From Streptomyces aurantiogriseus (GTDB lineage: Bacteria > Actinomycetota > Actinomycetes > Streptomycetales > Streptomycetaceae): a stretch of 64,000 nt of DNA. The notes below the pieces were generated by a model. That model worked only from the letters and a program-made list of their open reading frames with translations. It was not told where the DNA came from and made no database searches. Shown here piece by piece: positions 51,962 to 61,876 of this stretch (within the stretch, counting starts at the first letter, position 1; the number at the start of each line of letters is the position of its first letter). The stretch lies in assembly GCF_014649375.1 (NCBI RefSeq), contig NZ_BMSX01000003.1:248001-312000 (forward strand), written 5' to 3'. A program made the translations under genes and the position numbers.

Positions 51962-52900
51962 ATGAGCACCAACTCCCGCCTCCGCCAGTTCGGTTCGCGT
52001 ACGGCCGGCCCGGGTCGGCCCGTCTACATCTGCGGCGAGATCGGCATCAACCACAACGGTGAGCTGGAGAACGCCTTCAAGCTGATCGACGTGGCCGCCG
52101 AGGCCGGCTGCGACGCCGTCAAGTTCCAGAAGCGCACCCCCGAGATCTGCACCCCGCGCGACCAGTGGGACATCGAGCGCGACACCCCCTGGGGCCGGAT
52201 GACGTACATCGACTACCGCCACCGCGTCGAGTTCGGCGAGGACGAGTACCGCGCCATCGACGACTACTGCAAGGCCAAGGGCATCGCCTGGTTCGCCTCC
52301 CCGTGGGACACCGAGGCCGTCGCCTTCCTGGAGAAGTTCGACGTCCCCGCCCACAAGGTGGCCTCCGCCTCCCTCACCGACGACGAGCTGCTGCTCGCCC
52401 TGCGCGCCACCGGCCGCACGGTCATCCTCTCCACCGGCATGTCGACCCCGAAGCAGATCCGCCACGCCGTCGAGGTGCTGGGCAGCGACAACATCCTGCT
52501 CTGCCACGCCACCTCCACCTACCCGGCGAAGGCCGAGGAACTGAACCTCCGCGTGATCAACACGCTGGAGATGGAGTACCCGAACGTCCCGATCGGCTAC
52601 TCCGGCCACGAGACCGGCCTGCAGACCACCCTCGCCGCCGTCGCCCTCGGCGCCACCTTCGTCGAGCGCCACATCACCCTCGACCGCGCCATGTGGGGCT
52701 CCGACCAGGCTGCCTCCGTCGAGCCGCAGGGCCTCACCCGCCTCGTCCGCGACATCCGCACCATCGAGGCCTCCCTCGGCGACGGCATCAAGAAGGTCTA
52801 CGACTCCGAGCTCGGCCCGATGAAGAAGCTGCGCCGCGTCGCCGGCGTCGTCGCCGAGGCCGAGATCGCCGCCGCGGCCGGCGAGCCCGTCACGGTCTGA
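51962..52900 (+). CDS. neuB: NeuB-family ulosonate (sialic acid/Kdn) synthase
   Basis: 312 aa, 12 nt after the CMP-synthetase gene. It condenses phosphoenolpyruvate with a hexose or its 6-phosphate. Motifs: YICGEIGINHNGELENAFKLIDVAAEAGCDAVKFQKR, GIAWFASPWDTEAVAFLEKF, LSTGMSTPKQI, LLCHATSTYPAKAEELNL and GYSGHETG. The barrel is complete, but the protein ends near KKVYDSELGPMKKLRRV without the usual C-terminal SAF/antifreeze-like domain (family usually ~340-350 aa). With no NeuC epimerase in the window, Kdn or Kdn-9-phosphate is the favoured product. Confidence 0.93.
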   Translation: MSTNSRLRQFGSRTAGPGRPVYICGEIGINHNGELENAFKLIDVAAEAGCDAVKFQKRTPEICTPRDQWDIERDTPWGRMTYIDYRHRVEFGEDEYRAIDDYCKAKGIAWFASPWDTEAVAFLEKFDVPAHKVASASLTDDELLLALRATGRTVILSTGMSTPKQIRHAVEVLGSDNILLCHATSTYPAKAEELNLRVINTLEMEYPNVPIGYSGHETGLQTTLAAVALGATFVERHITLDRAMWGSDQAASVEPQGLTRLVRDIRTIEASLGDGIKKVYDSELGPMKKLRRVAGVVAEAEIAAAAGEPVTV

Positions 52901-52955
52901 CCCGGATCCCTCTCCGACCACCGCCACGAGTGCCTAACGGGACGGTCGTACGACG

Positions 52956-54044
52956 ATGAGCCCTCGCGCCGGGAACACCGGCACCACCCCCCACACCCTC
53001 GCGTTCGTCGAGAGCCCGGTGCAGCTCCTGAACGTCCTGGAATGGGCGCACTCCCAGGGACCCGGTCCCCGGGAGGAGCCCGGCGCGGGGTTCACCCTCG
53101 TCGTCCTGTCCCCGACCGACCCGATGACCCGCGGCCAGCTGCGTCGCATGGCCGAACTGGCCCGTGAGGAGGGCCACGAGGTCCGCTGGGAGGAGGCCCG
53201 TGGCGGCCCCGGGGCCCCCTTCCGCACCATCGGCGGACTGGCCCCCCTGCTGCGCAGGGCGGAACGGGTCGTCATGGGGGACCCCTTCTCCCGCTACGTC
53301 CAACTCCTGCTGACCATCACCCGGGCCACCGAACTGGTCGTCGTCGACGACGGCACGGCCACGATGGAGTTCGTCGGCCAACTCGCCCGCGGTGAACGGC
53401 TGGTGCGCTGGCACCGCACAGGCGGCCGCCCCGCCCCCCGCGACGTGTTCTTCGCCCCGGTGTCCGCCTCCGCCCGCCGCCGCCTGACCCCCAGCGCGGG
53501 CCGGCGGGTGGAGGTCTTCTCCTCCATGCCGATCAGGGAGACCCCGGCCGACGTCACGGTCACCGTCAACGCCTTCGCCTGGACCCGCGCCCGCTTCGGC
53601 CCGCCCCGTGTGACGAAGGGCGCCGACATGGTCGGCACGTCCCTCGTCGAGACGGGTGTCGTCGACGGCGACCGCTATCTGGACGCCGTCGGGGTCCTCG
53701 CCAAGGCCCACGGCTGCGCACGCTACTTCGCCCACCGCCGCGAAAGCGCCGACAAACTCCACCGCCTGGCCGTGGAGACGGGCCTGGAGGTCGTCCGCCC
53801 CGAGCTGCCGCTGGAACTGATCGCCCGCAGAGGCCCCATCGGCAGAACCGTCCTCAGCTTCCCCTCCACGGTCGTCCACACCCTCCCTCTCGCCCTCGCC
53901 GGCACCGACGTCCGCGTCGCCGTCTGCGACATCGACCCGGCCTGGCTGACCGAACACGCCTCACCCCGGGCCCAGGGCTTTCTGTCGGGGGTGACGGGAA
54001 CGGCGCGGGACGTGCACCGGCTGTCAGCGGTGAGCGTGGTCTGA
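52956..54044 (+). CDS. GT52/polysialyltransferase-like glycosyltransferase
   Basis: 362 aa, ATG at 52956. The fold resembles bacterial sialyltransferases of the GT52/polyST type: TLAFVESPVQLLNVLEWA at the start, LVVVDDGTATMEFVG in the middle, ARYFAHRRESADKLHRL and VLSFPSTVVHTLPLAL late. It closes the plus-strand ulosonate operon, suggesting that it builds or elongates the acidic polymer. The call rests on weak motif similarity and context. Confidence 0.65.
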   Translation: MSPRAGNTGTTPHTLAFVESPVQLLNVLEWAHSQGPGPREEPGAGFTLVVLSPTDPMTRGQLRRMAELAREEGHEVRWEEARGGPGAPFRTIGGLAPLLRRAERVVMGDPFSRYVQLLLTITRATELVVVDDGTATMEFVGQLARGERLVRWHRTGGRPAPRDVFFAPVSASARRRLTPSAGRRVEVFSSMPIRETPADVTVTVNAFAWTRARFGPPRVTKGADMVGTSLVETGVVDGDRYLDAVGVLAKAHGCARYFAHRRESADKLHRLAVETGLEVVRPELPLELIARRGPIGRTVLSFPSTVVHTLPLALAGTDVRVAVCDIDPAWLTEHASPRAQGFLSGVTGTARDVHRLSAVSVV

Positions 54045-54081
54045 GCTCTCCCGCGGCCTGGGCCGACGGGCCGGAGCGGCT

Positions 54082-54750
54082 CTACCCGGACCTGCGGGCC
54101 AGCACGAAGGCCCTGGGCCGCGTCCCGTCCTCGTCCGGTTCGAGCACGACCCGTGCCTGGAGCTCCAGCCCGGCCTTCGCGAGGTGGGCGACGACCGTCT
54201 CCGGGTCACGCCAGAAGCAGTCCAGCGCGACCTCGCACCCGAACCGCTCCGTGAGGCGCTGCTCCTCGTCCTCGCCGGTCTGGAAGGCGAGCAGCAGATA
54301 CCCGCCGGGGACGAGCACGCGCCGGAACTCCCCGAAGACGACGGGCAGGTACTCGTCCGGGACATGAATGACCGAGTACAGGGCGAGCAGACCGCCCAGG
54401 GTCCGGTCGGGCAGGTCCAGGGAGTCCATCGACCCGACGTGAAAGCGGAGCTGGGGATGAGCCCGGCGGGCGAGGGCAACCATGCGGGGGGAGACGTCGA
54501 CGCCGAAGACGGGGACACCGAGGTCGTGCAGCCGCGCCGTGACGTCTCCGGGCCCGCTGCCGACGTCCGCCACCGGCTCGCTGCCTCTGCCCTTCACCAG
54601 CTCGGCGAACCCGCGGAGGAGGGCTCGGTCCAGGGGCCGGTGCCCGAGTCCGTCGGGGAAGCGCCGGGTGTACTCCTCGGCGATCGCGTCGTACGACTCA
54701 CGGGCGTTCTGCACGAAGCCGAGGTCCAGGAGGGCGTTCGGTTGGCTCAC
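54082..54750 (-). CDS. Class I SAM-dependent methyltransferase
   Basis: 222 aa, ATG at 54750. Motif I is PVADVGSGPGDVTARLHDLG, followed by VFGVDVSPRMVALARRAHP, the FHVGSMDSLDLPD acidic loop and YLLLAFQTGEDEEQRLTERFG, i.e. a Methyltransf_11/25 small-molecule methyltransferase. Convergent with the glycan operon; substrate unknown. Confidence 0.92.
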   Translation of the reverse strand: MSQPNALLDLGFVQNARESYDAIAEEYTRRFPDGLGHRPLDRALLRGFAELVKGRGSEPVADVGSGPGDVTARLHDLGVPVFGVDVSPRMVALARRAHPQLRFHVGSMDSLDLPDRTLGGLLALYSVIHVPDEYLPVVFGEFRRVLVPGGYLLLAFQTGEDEEQRLTERFGCEVALDCFWRDPETVVAHLAKAGLELQARVVLEPDEDGTRPRAFVLARRSG

Positions 54751-54822
54751 GGGGGCGGACTCTAGCGGGGGCGCGTGAACGGCGGGGGAAGCTTCGCGAC
54801 TTTCACCTGACGGTCGGGCCTC

Positions 54823-55121
54823 TCACCCGGGCCGCTCCTCCTCCCAACGGCCGAACCTCCCGAAGAAGCTTCCCTCGGCCTCGTCCCCGGCCGGGACCTC
54901 CCACACCTCCACCTGTGCCACCACCCCTTCCCCCCGTCCCCACAACCACCTGACCGCCCACACCAGGCTCCCCAGCAGCCACCCCGCCAGGAGATCATCA
55001 CCAGCAGCCCGCCCAGGACCAGGAACGCCGTCCCGCGCACGCCGAGCCGCGCCAGGGCCCACGGATCAGGGAAGGCGCATCCGCACGCCCACGAGGGGTC
55101 CGCCGCCAGGGCCTGCCTCAC
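54823..55121 (-). pseudogene. Possible frameshifted small membrane protein
   Basis: The 5' frame (GTG at 55121) reads WACGCAFPDPWALARLGVRGTAFLVLGGLLVMI, then becomes improbable. From about 54995 the adjacent frame gives DLLAGWLLGSLVWAVRWLWGRGEGVVAQVEVWEVPAGDEAEGS, a credible second helix and acidic tail ending at 54823. Joining them needs a 1-base shift. This looks like a two-TM small protein broken by mutation or read error. Family unknown. Confidence 0.35.
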
Positions 55122-55466
55122 CGTCGTTATGGGGACCCCGTGCCCGCTGCGTCCCGGCCGCTCGCGCGGCGTGGCGCAACCGGTGCGTGGAGTTGATGCT
55201 TCCGGGACCGGGGCGGCCGGAACACGGGGCCGGACCGGTTCCGGTACCTGGACAGCGACGGCGCGGTCCCGTGGGGCGTGGTATGCGTGGAGGAGAGGAA
55301 AATAGCGGGATGGGTCAGAATTTCATGATCCACTCGGGCGAAGTCGGCCGAGTTTACCCATCTCCCATGCCAGCCATGCGCCGCGCGGCCAACTTTTCCT
55401 GCCCGATCGGGTTGAAGTTTTGTTGATCGGGTCAGTTGACCGTCCCGGCGTCCTACCCTTCAAAGG
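55122..55466. other. Intergenic region upstream of the M20 gene
   Basis: 345 nt with no supported gene. The right half is less GC-rich than its surroundings and contains CCCGATCGGG followed 13 bp later by GATCGGG, probably the promoter/operator region of the amidohydrolase gene. Confidence 0.4.
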
Positions 55467-56699
55467 GTGAAGCAACTGATGTCCCGAGAGTCCGAGGCCG
55501 ATACTTCCGGGGATGCCGTGCTCCCCGGCACCTTGCCGGAAGCCCTGCGCGCCGAGCTCGTCGCCTTCCGCCGCGACATGCACATGCACCCCGAGCTCGG
55601 CAACCAGGAGTTCCGTACGACGGCGGCGATCAAGGAGCGCCTGGAGAAGGCGGGCCTGAAGCCGCGCGTCCTCTCCGGCGGGACCGGGCTCATCTGTGAC
55701 ATCGGCGACTGGGCGGACGGCACGCCCGTCCTCGCGATGCGCGCCGACATCGACGCGCTGCCCATCCCGGACACGAAGACCGACTGCCCGTACCGCTCCA
55801 CCGTGCCCGACCGCGCGCACGCCTGCGGCCACGACGTGCACACCGCCGTCGTCCTCGGCGCCGGCCTCGTCCTCGCCGACCTGCACCGCCAGGGCCGGCT
55901 GCCGCGGCCGGTCCGGCTGATCTTCCAGCCCGCCGAGGAGGTGCTGCCGGGCGGCGCCGCCGACGCCATCGAGGACGGCGCGCTGGACGGCGTGGGCCGG
56001 ATCATCGCCGTGCACTGCGACCCCCGCGTCGACGCCGGGATGATCGGACTGCGGGCCGGCGCCATCACCTCCGCCTGCGACCGCCTGGAGATCTCCCTCG
56101 ACGGGCCCGGCGGCCACACCGCCCGCCCGCACCTCACCACCGACCTCGTCACCGCCGCCGCCCGGGTCGTCACCGACGTCCCCGCGCTCGTCGGCCGCCG
56201 CGTGGACACGCGCGCCGGGCTCGCGGTGACCTGGGGCCGGATCGAATGCGGCCACGCCCCGAACGTCATCCCGCAGCACGCCGAGCTCTCCGGCACCGTG
56301 CGCTGCCTCGACATCGAGGCCTGGCGGCAGGCGCCGGACCTCGTCGTCGCCGCGATCGACGAGGTCGCCAACCTGCACCGCGCCAAGTCCGAGATCAACT
56401 ACGTCCGCGGCGTCCCCCCGGTCGTCAACGACGCCGGCGTCACCGACCTCCTCCGCGCCGCCATGATCGCCCGGCACGGCGAGGAGACCGTCGAGGGCAC
56501 CCAGCAGAGCCTCGGTGGCGAGGACTTCTCCTGGTACCTGGAGCGGGTCCCCGGCGCCATGGCCCGCCTGGGCGTGCGCCACCCGGGCGAGCGCACGGTC
56601 CGCGACCTCCACCAGGGCGACTTCGACGCCGACGAGTCCGCGATCAAGGTCGGCGTGGAACTCTTCACGGCGGCGGCACTCCTCGACGGCGGCCTGTAG
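55467..56699 (+). CDS. M20-family amidohydrolase (aminoacylase/IAA-amino-acid hydrolase type)
   Basis: 410 aa from a GTG at 55467 (ATG at 55479 is the alternative). A di-metal peptidase: FRRDMHMHPELGNQEFRT, MRADIDALPIPDT, HACGHDVHTAVVLG with metal ligands, QPAEEVLPGGAADAIEDGAL, AVHCDP, the dimerisation-domain SLDGPGGHTARPH and LGGEDFSWYLERVPGAMARLG. It hydrolyses N-acyl-amino acids or related amides in the cytoplasm. Monocistronic by context. Confidence 0.95.
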   Translation: MKQLMSRESEADTSGDAVLPGTLPEALRAELVAFRRDMHMHPELGNQEFRTTAAIKERLEKAGLKPRVLSGGTGLICDIGDWADGTPVLAMRADIDALPIPDTKTDCPYRSTVPDRAHACGHDVHTAVVLGAGLVLADLHRQGRLPRPVRLIFQPAEEVLPGGAADAIEDGALDGVGRIIAVHCDPRVDAGMIGLRAGAITSACDRLEISLDGPGGHTARPHLTTDLVTAAARVVTDVPALVGRRVDTRAGLAVTWGRIECGHAPNVIPQHAELSGTVRCLDIEAWRQAPDLVVAAIDEVANLHRAKSEINYVRGVPPVVNDAGVTDLLRAAMIARHGEETVEGTQQSLGGEDFSWYLERVPGAMARLGVRHPGERTVRDLHQGDFDADESAIKVGVELFTAAALLDGGL

Positions 56700-57290
56700 C
56701 ACCCGCCTCCAGCCGAACGGCGCCCCCGCCCCCACCCTGGGGCTGCGCCCCGGGACCCCGGGCGGGGACAGCGTTCCCCGCACCCCTGCGGGGCTGCACC
56801 CCTGCGGGGCTGCACCCCTGCGGGGCTGCACCCCGGTCCCGCCCACCCGCCCGCCCGACTCGGTGGGTCGAGAGGTGGCCCCTCACCCCGGGGCTCCGCC
56901 CCGGGACCCCGGGCGGGGACTGCGTCCCCTGCACCCCTGCGGGGGCTGTGCCCCTGCCGGGGCTGCACCCCGGACCCATCCGCCCGCCCGACTCGGTGGG
57001 GTGAGGGGTGGTGCTCCTCGGGCTTCGCCCCGGACCCCGGGCGGGTCTGCGTCCCCTGCACCCCTGCCGGGGGCTGCGCCCCGGCCTCCGCCTGCCCGTC
57101 CGCCCGACTCGGTGGGGTGAGGGGCGACCCTCCACGGGGCCTCCGCCCGGACCCTGGCGGGGCCTCCGCCCCGGATCCCGGCAGGGTCTCCGCCCCGGAA
57201 CCCGGCGGGGCCGCCCCCGCACCCCTACCCGGTGCTCCACCCCCACCCGAGCTCCACCCCAGCCCCCGGCCCGCCGGAGGCCCCCGCTCC
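56700..57290. repeat. GC-rich tandem repeat tract
   Basis: Non-coding DNA composed of degenerate repeats such as GGCTGCACCCCTGCGGG (three in tandem near 56785-56830) and larger units marked by CGCCCGACTCGGTGGG at 56852, 56985 and 57101 (periods 133 and 116 bp). Each larger unit also carries a GGGGCTxCGCCCCGG palindromic segment. It could form many hairpins. Confidence 0.75.
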
Positions 57291-57572
57291 GGTTGCGTCC
57301 GGGGTGGGGTTGGAGGGAGTCTGGGCGCGTGGCGTTCGTGGCTGTGCGCCATCACGGTGGAGGCGCCCCAGATATACGGAGAGTCAGGGGACTCGGGCGG
57401 TGTTGTGTCCCAAAACACGCCATTCGATCCGGTGGTTCACCGGGACGTAACCGGCCATCGGCACGAATGGATAACGGCCACGGGGTACCCCGTTCCCAGG
57501 AGTGTCTACGCGCGTTAATCTGCGCCGAACTCAGCACCCACTGCGGGGCTTTGGAGAATGGGGAACTTCAGG
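57291..57572. promoter_or_regulatory. Upstream region of the first BMP lipoprotein gene
   Basis: Contains TCTACGCGCGTTAATCTGCG at 57505-57524, which recurs before the second BMP gene. TAATCT (57516-57521) is a possible -10 element. No gene is seen in this stretch. Confidence 0.5.
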
Positions 57573-58622
57573 ATGCGTCGGATATCCAAACTGACCCGCG
57601 TCGCGGTGGGGGTCGCGTCGCTCGCGCTCGCTGCCACGGCCTGTGGCGGTACCAGCAGTGAAAGCAGCGGCAGCGAGACGAAGGAGGACCTGGGTCTCGC
57701 CATCGCGTACGACATCGGCGGCAAGGGCGACCAGTCCTTCAACGATGCCGCGTACTCCGGCCTGGACAAGGCGAAGAAGGAGTTCGGCTACAAGACCGCC
57801 GACGTGGAGCCCACCGAGGGCGAGACCGACGCCGACAAGGAGCAGCGCCTGGCTTCGCTCGCGAAGCAGGGCTACAACCCGGTCATCGGCATCGGCTTCG
57901 CCTACGGCCCCGCGATGGAGGCCGTGGCCAAGAAGTACCCGAAGACGACCTTCGGCATCGTCGACTCCGTGGTCGAGGGCAGCAACGTCGCCTCCCTGGT
58001 CTTCGCCGAGGAGCAGGCCTCCTACCTCGCCGGCGTCGCCGCCGCCAAGGCCACCAAGACCAACACCGTCGGCTTCGTCGGCGGCGTGGACATCCCGCTG
58101 ATCCACAAGTTCGAGGCCGGCTACAAGCAGGGTGTCCAGGACACCAGCGGCGGCAAGGTCAAGGTCATCTCGCAGTACCTGACCCAGACCGCCGAGGAGG
58201 GTGGCTTCTCCAGCCCGGACAAGGGCAAGGCCGCCGCCGAGGGCCAGATCGAGAAGAAGGCCGACGTCGTCTACCAGGCGGCCGGTCTGTCCGGTCAGGG
58301 CGTGATCGAGGCCGCCGCCAAGGCGAAGGTCTGGGCGATCGGTGTCGACTCCGACCAGTACAAGCAGGCGGCGCTGGCGTCGTACAAGAACTCCATCCTG
58401 ACCTCCGCGCTCAAGGACGTCGGCGGCGCGGTGTACGCGCTGGCCAAGTCCGTCAAGGACGGCAAGCCGCTGACCGGCACCCAGACCTTCGACCTGAAGG
58501 TGAACGGCGTCGGCCTGGCGGAGAGCAACCCCGAGTTCGCGAAGATCGCCGGTCTCACCGACGCCGTGGCCAAGGCCAAGGCGGGCATCATCGACGGCAC
58601 CATCAAGGTCAAGACCGAGTAG
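57573..58622 (+). CDS. BMP-family substrate-binding lipoprotein (nucleoside uptake type), copy 1
   Basis: 349 aa from the ATG at 57573 (an ATG at 57558 is also possible). Signal with lipobox: MRRISKLTRVAVGVASLALA, then ATAC/GG. The mature BMP/PnrA fold shows IAYDIGGKGDQSFNDAAYSGL, EGETDADKEQRLASLAKQGYNPVIGIGFAYGPAM, SYLAGVAAAKATKTNTVGFVGG and WAIGVDSDQYKQAAL. It is a lipid-anchored receptor for purine nucleosides or similar ligands and likely feeds the ABC genes downstream. Paralogous to 58969-60018 (roughly 75-80% identical). Confidence 0.93.
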   Translation: MRRISKLTRVAVGVASLALAATACGGTSSESSGSETKEDLGLAIAYDIGGKGDQSFNDAAYSGLDKAKKEFGYKTADVEPTEGETDADKEQRLASLAKQGYNPVIGIGFAYGPAMEAVAKKYPKTTFGIVDSVVEGSNVASLVFAEEQASYLAGVAAAKATKTNTVGFVGGVDIPLIHKFEAGYKQGVQDTSGGKVKVISQYLTQTAEEGGFSSPDKGKAAAEGQIEKKADVVYQAAGLSGQGVIEAAAKAKVWAIGVDSDQYKQAALASYKNSILTSALKDVGGAVYALAKSVKDGKPLTGTQTFDLKVNGVGLAESNPEFAKIAGLTDAVAKAKAGIIDGTIKVKTE

Positions 58623-58651
58623 TCGGGACCAGTAGGAGACGGACCGCCGAT

Positions 58652-58710
58652 CCGGACGGTCCGCCGATCCGGACGGTCCGGTGGTCCGGACGGTCCGGTG
58701 GTCCGGATGG
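58652..58710. repeat. 17-bp-period palindrome array
   Basis: CCGGACGGTCCG occurs at 58652, 58669 and 58686, with a partial copy at 58703. Each unit is itself nearly palindromic. Located between the first BMP gene and its terminator. Confidence 0.85.
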
Positions 58711-58730
58711 ACGGACACGGTCGAATCCCT

Positions 58731-58770
58731 ACGAAGCGGGCGGGCGCCCTGGAGCGCCCGCCCGCTTCGT
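58731..58770 (+). terminator. Strong terminator after BMP copy 1
   Basis: A 17-bp perfect stem (58731-58747 with 58754-58770), 6-nt loop, followed by TGTCCC. It separates the two BMP transcription units. Confidence 0.85.
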
Positions 58771-58891
58771 TGTCCCTCCACGCATCACCCACCGCCACCC
58801 CCTCTTTGCGCTCGGCAAGCATGTGAGCAGGCTCTCGCTCAGGTTGGCCACGGGCGCATAACAAGGTGGACAGAAGGGGTTTTCAGGCAGG

Positions 58892-58911
58892 TCTACGCGC
58901 GTTAATCTGCG
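58892..58911 (+). promoter_or_regulatory. Shared promoter/operator motif before BMP copy 2
   Basis: TCTACGCGCGTTAATCTGCG is identical to 57505-57524. The ACGCGCGT core is palindromic and overlaps a possible -10 (TAATCT). Recurrence upstream of both paralogues and, in variant form, before the ABC operon suggests a common regulator. Confidence 0.6.
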
Positions 58912-58968
58912 GCGAAGCCAGCGCCGTAGCTGAACCGTCCGGCGCTTGTACGACTAGGAGCACCACTC

Positions 58969-60018
58969 ATGCGCCGGATTTCCCGGATCTCGGTCGCAGG
59001 CGCAGCGACCGCCTCTCTGGCCCTCGCGCTCTCCGCCTGCGGCGGCACCTCGACCTCGGCCTCGTCGGAGTCGAAGGGCGAGGACAAGGGTCTCGCCATC
59101 GCGTACGACGTCGGCGGCAAGGGCGACCAGTCCTTCAACGACGCCGCGTACGCGGGCCTGGAGCAGGCGAAGAAGGAGTTCGGCTACGAGACGGCCGACA
59201 TCGAGCCCACCGAGGGCGAGACCGACGCCGACAAGACCCAGCGCCTGGTCTCGCTGGCGAAGCAGGGCTACAACCCGGTGATCGGTGTCGGTTACGCGTA
59301 CGCGCCGGCCGTCAAGGAGGCCGCGGCGAAGTACCCGGACACCACCTTCGGCATCGTGGACGACTCCACGATCAACGCGAAGAACGTGGCCGACCTGGTC
59401 TTCTCCGAGGAGCAGGCGTCCTACCTCGCCGGTGTCGCGGCCGCCAAGAGCACCAAGACCAATGTCGTCGGCTTCGTCGGCGGCGTGGACATCCCGCTGA
59501 TCCACAAGTTCCAGGCGGGCTTCGAGCAGGGCGTCAAGGACACCAACCCGAAGGTCCAGGTCCTGTCCCAGTACCTGACCCAGACCGCCGAGGAGGGTGG
59601 CTTCTCCAGCCCGGACAAGGGCAAGACGGCCGCCGAGGGTCAGATCGAGAAGAAGGCCGACGTCGTCTACGCGGCCGCCGGTCTGTCCGGTCAGGGCGTG
59701 ATCGAGGCCGCCGCCGCCAACAAGGTGTGGGCGATCGGTGTCGACTCCGACCAGTACAAGCAGGAAGCCCTCGCCAAGTACAAGGACCACATCCTCACCT
59801 CGGCGATGAAGGACGTCGCCAAGGCGGTCTACAACCTCTCCAAGTCGGTCAAGGACGGTAAGCCCGAGACCGGTATCGTCAGGGGCGATCTGAAGACCGG
59901 CGAGGTCGGCCTGTCGAACTCCAACCCGAAGTTCGCGTCCGACGCCGACCTCCAGGCAGCCATCACGACGGCCAAGGAGAAGATCATCAGCGGCGAGATC
60001 AAGGTCAAGAGCAGCTGA
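58969..60018 (+). CDS. BMP-family substrate-binding lipoprotein (nucleoside uptake type), copy 2
   Basis: 349 aa, ATG with AGGAG upstream. Lipoprotein signal: MRRISRISVAGAATASLALA, then LSAC/GG. BMP/PnrA motifs: IAYDVGGKGDQSFNDAAYAGL, SLAKQGYNPVIGVGYAYAP, YLAGVAAAKSTKTNVVGFVGG and WAIGVDSDQYKQEAL. Closely related to copy 1, so both may supply the ABC transporter that follows, perhaps with different ligand preference. Separated from the ATPase gene by an inverted-repeat element. Confidence 0.93.
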   Translation: MRRISRISVAGAATASLALALSACGGTSTSASSESKGEDKGLAIAYDVGGKGDQSFNDAAYAGLEQAKKEFGYETADIEPTEGETDADKTQRLVSLAKQGYNPVIGVGYAYAPAVKEAAAKYPDTTFGIVDDSTINAKNVADLVFSEEQASYLAGVAAAKSTKTNVVGFVGGVDIPLIHKFQAGFEQGVKDTNPKVQVLSQYLTQTAEEGGFSSPDKGKTAAEGQIEKKADVVYAAAGLSGQGVIEAAAANKVWAIGVDSDQYKQEALAKYKDHILTSAMKDVAKAVYNLSKSVKDGKPETGIVRGDLKTGEVGLSNSNPKFASDADLQAAITTAKEKIISGEIKVKSS

Positions 60019-60022
60019 TCGG

Positions 60023-60104
60023 CAAGGGGGTGTCTCATGGATCAGGCCGGCTCGAAGTAACGGCACTTTGTGGACTCCGGCAAGATCCATGAGGCACGCC
60101 CTTG
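60023..60104. repeat. Small inverted-repeat element
   Basis: 21-nt arms (60023-60043, 60084-60104) match with two differences, one a wobble pair, around a 40-nt spacer. It could be an attenuator/terminator between the BMP gene and the ABC operon or a MITE-like transposon remnant. No target-site duplication was seen. Confidence 0.55.
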
Positions 60105-60218
60105 ACACCCTGAGCAGCGTGTAACCGCGGGGTTACGTCCGCTCAACGGGGTACGGGGAGGCTTGCTCCCCGTACCCCGTTGTCGCGGTGCGTCGGCCCC
60201 TTTGTATGCCGTAGGGGC

Positions 60219-60233
60219 GCTACGCGCGTAGAC
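60219..60233 (+). promoter_or_regulatory. CTACGCGCGTAG palindrome before the ABC operon
   Basis: GCTACGCGCGTAGAC contains the same CTACGCGCGT core as the two BMP upstream motifs, here as a full 12-bp palindrome, 27 nt before the predicted ATPase start. Probable operator for a regulator of nucleoside uptake. Confidence 0.55.
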
Positions 60234-60259
60234 GACCCCCGTCCCCAGGAGAGTGCGCC

Positions 60260-61875
<1,616 letters not shown>

Positions 61876-61876
<1 letters not shown>

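Noticed and set aside
50714..52927. 737-aa minus-strand frame opposite neuA/neuB
   Set aside because: Low-complexity shadow; plus-strand genes have complete catalytic motifs.
56700..57290. CRISPR-like array
   Set aside because: Repeats are degenerate and GC-rich, spacing varies, there are no unique uniform spacers and no cas genes nearby.
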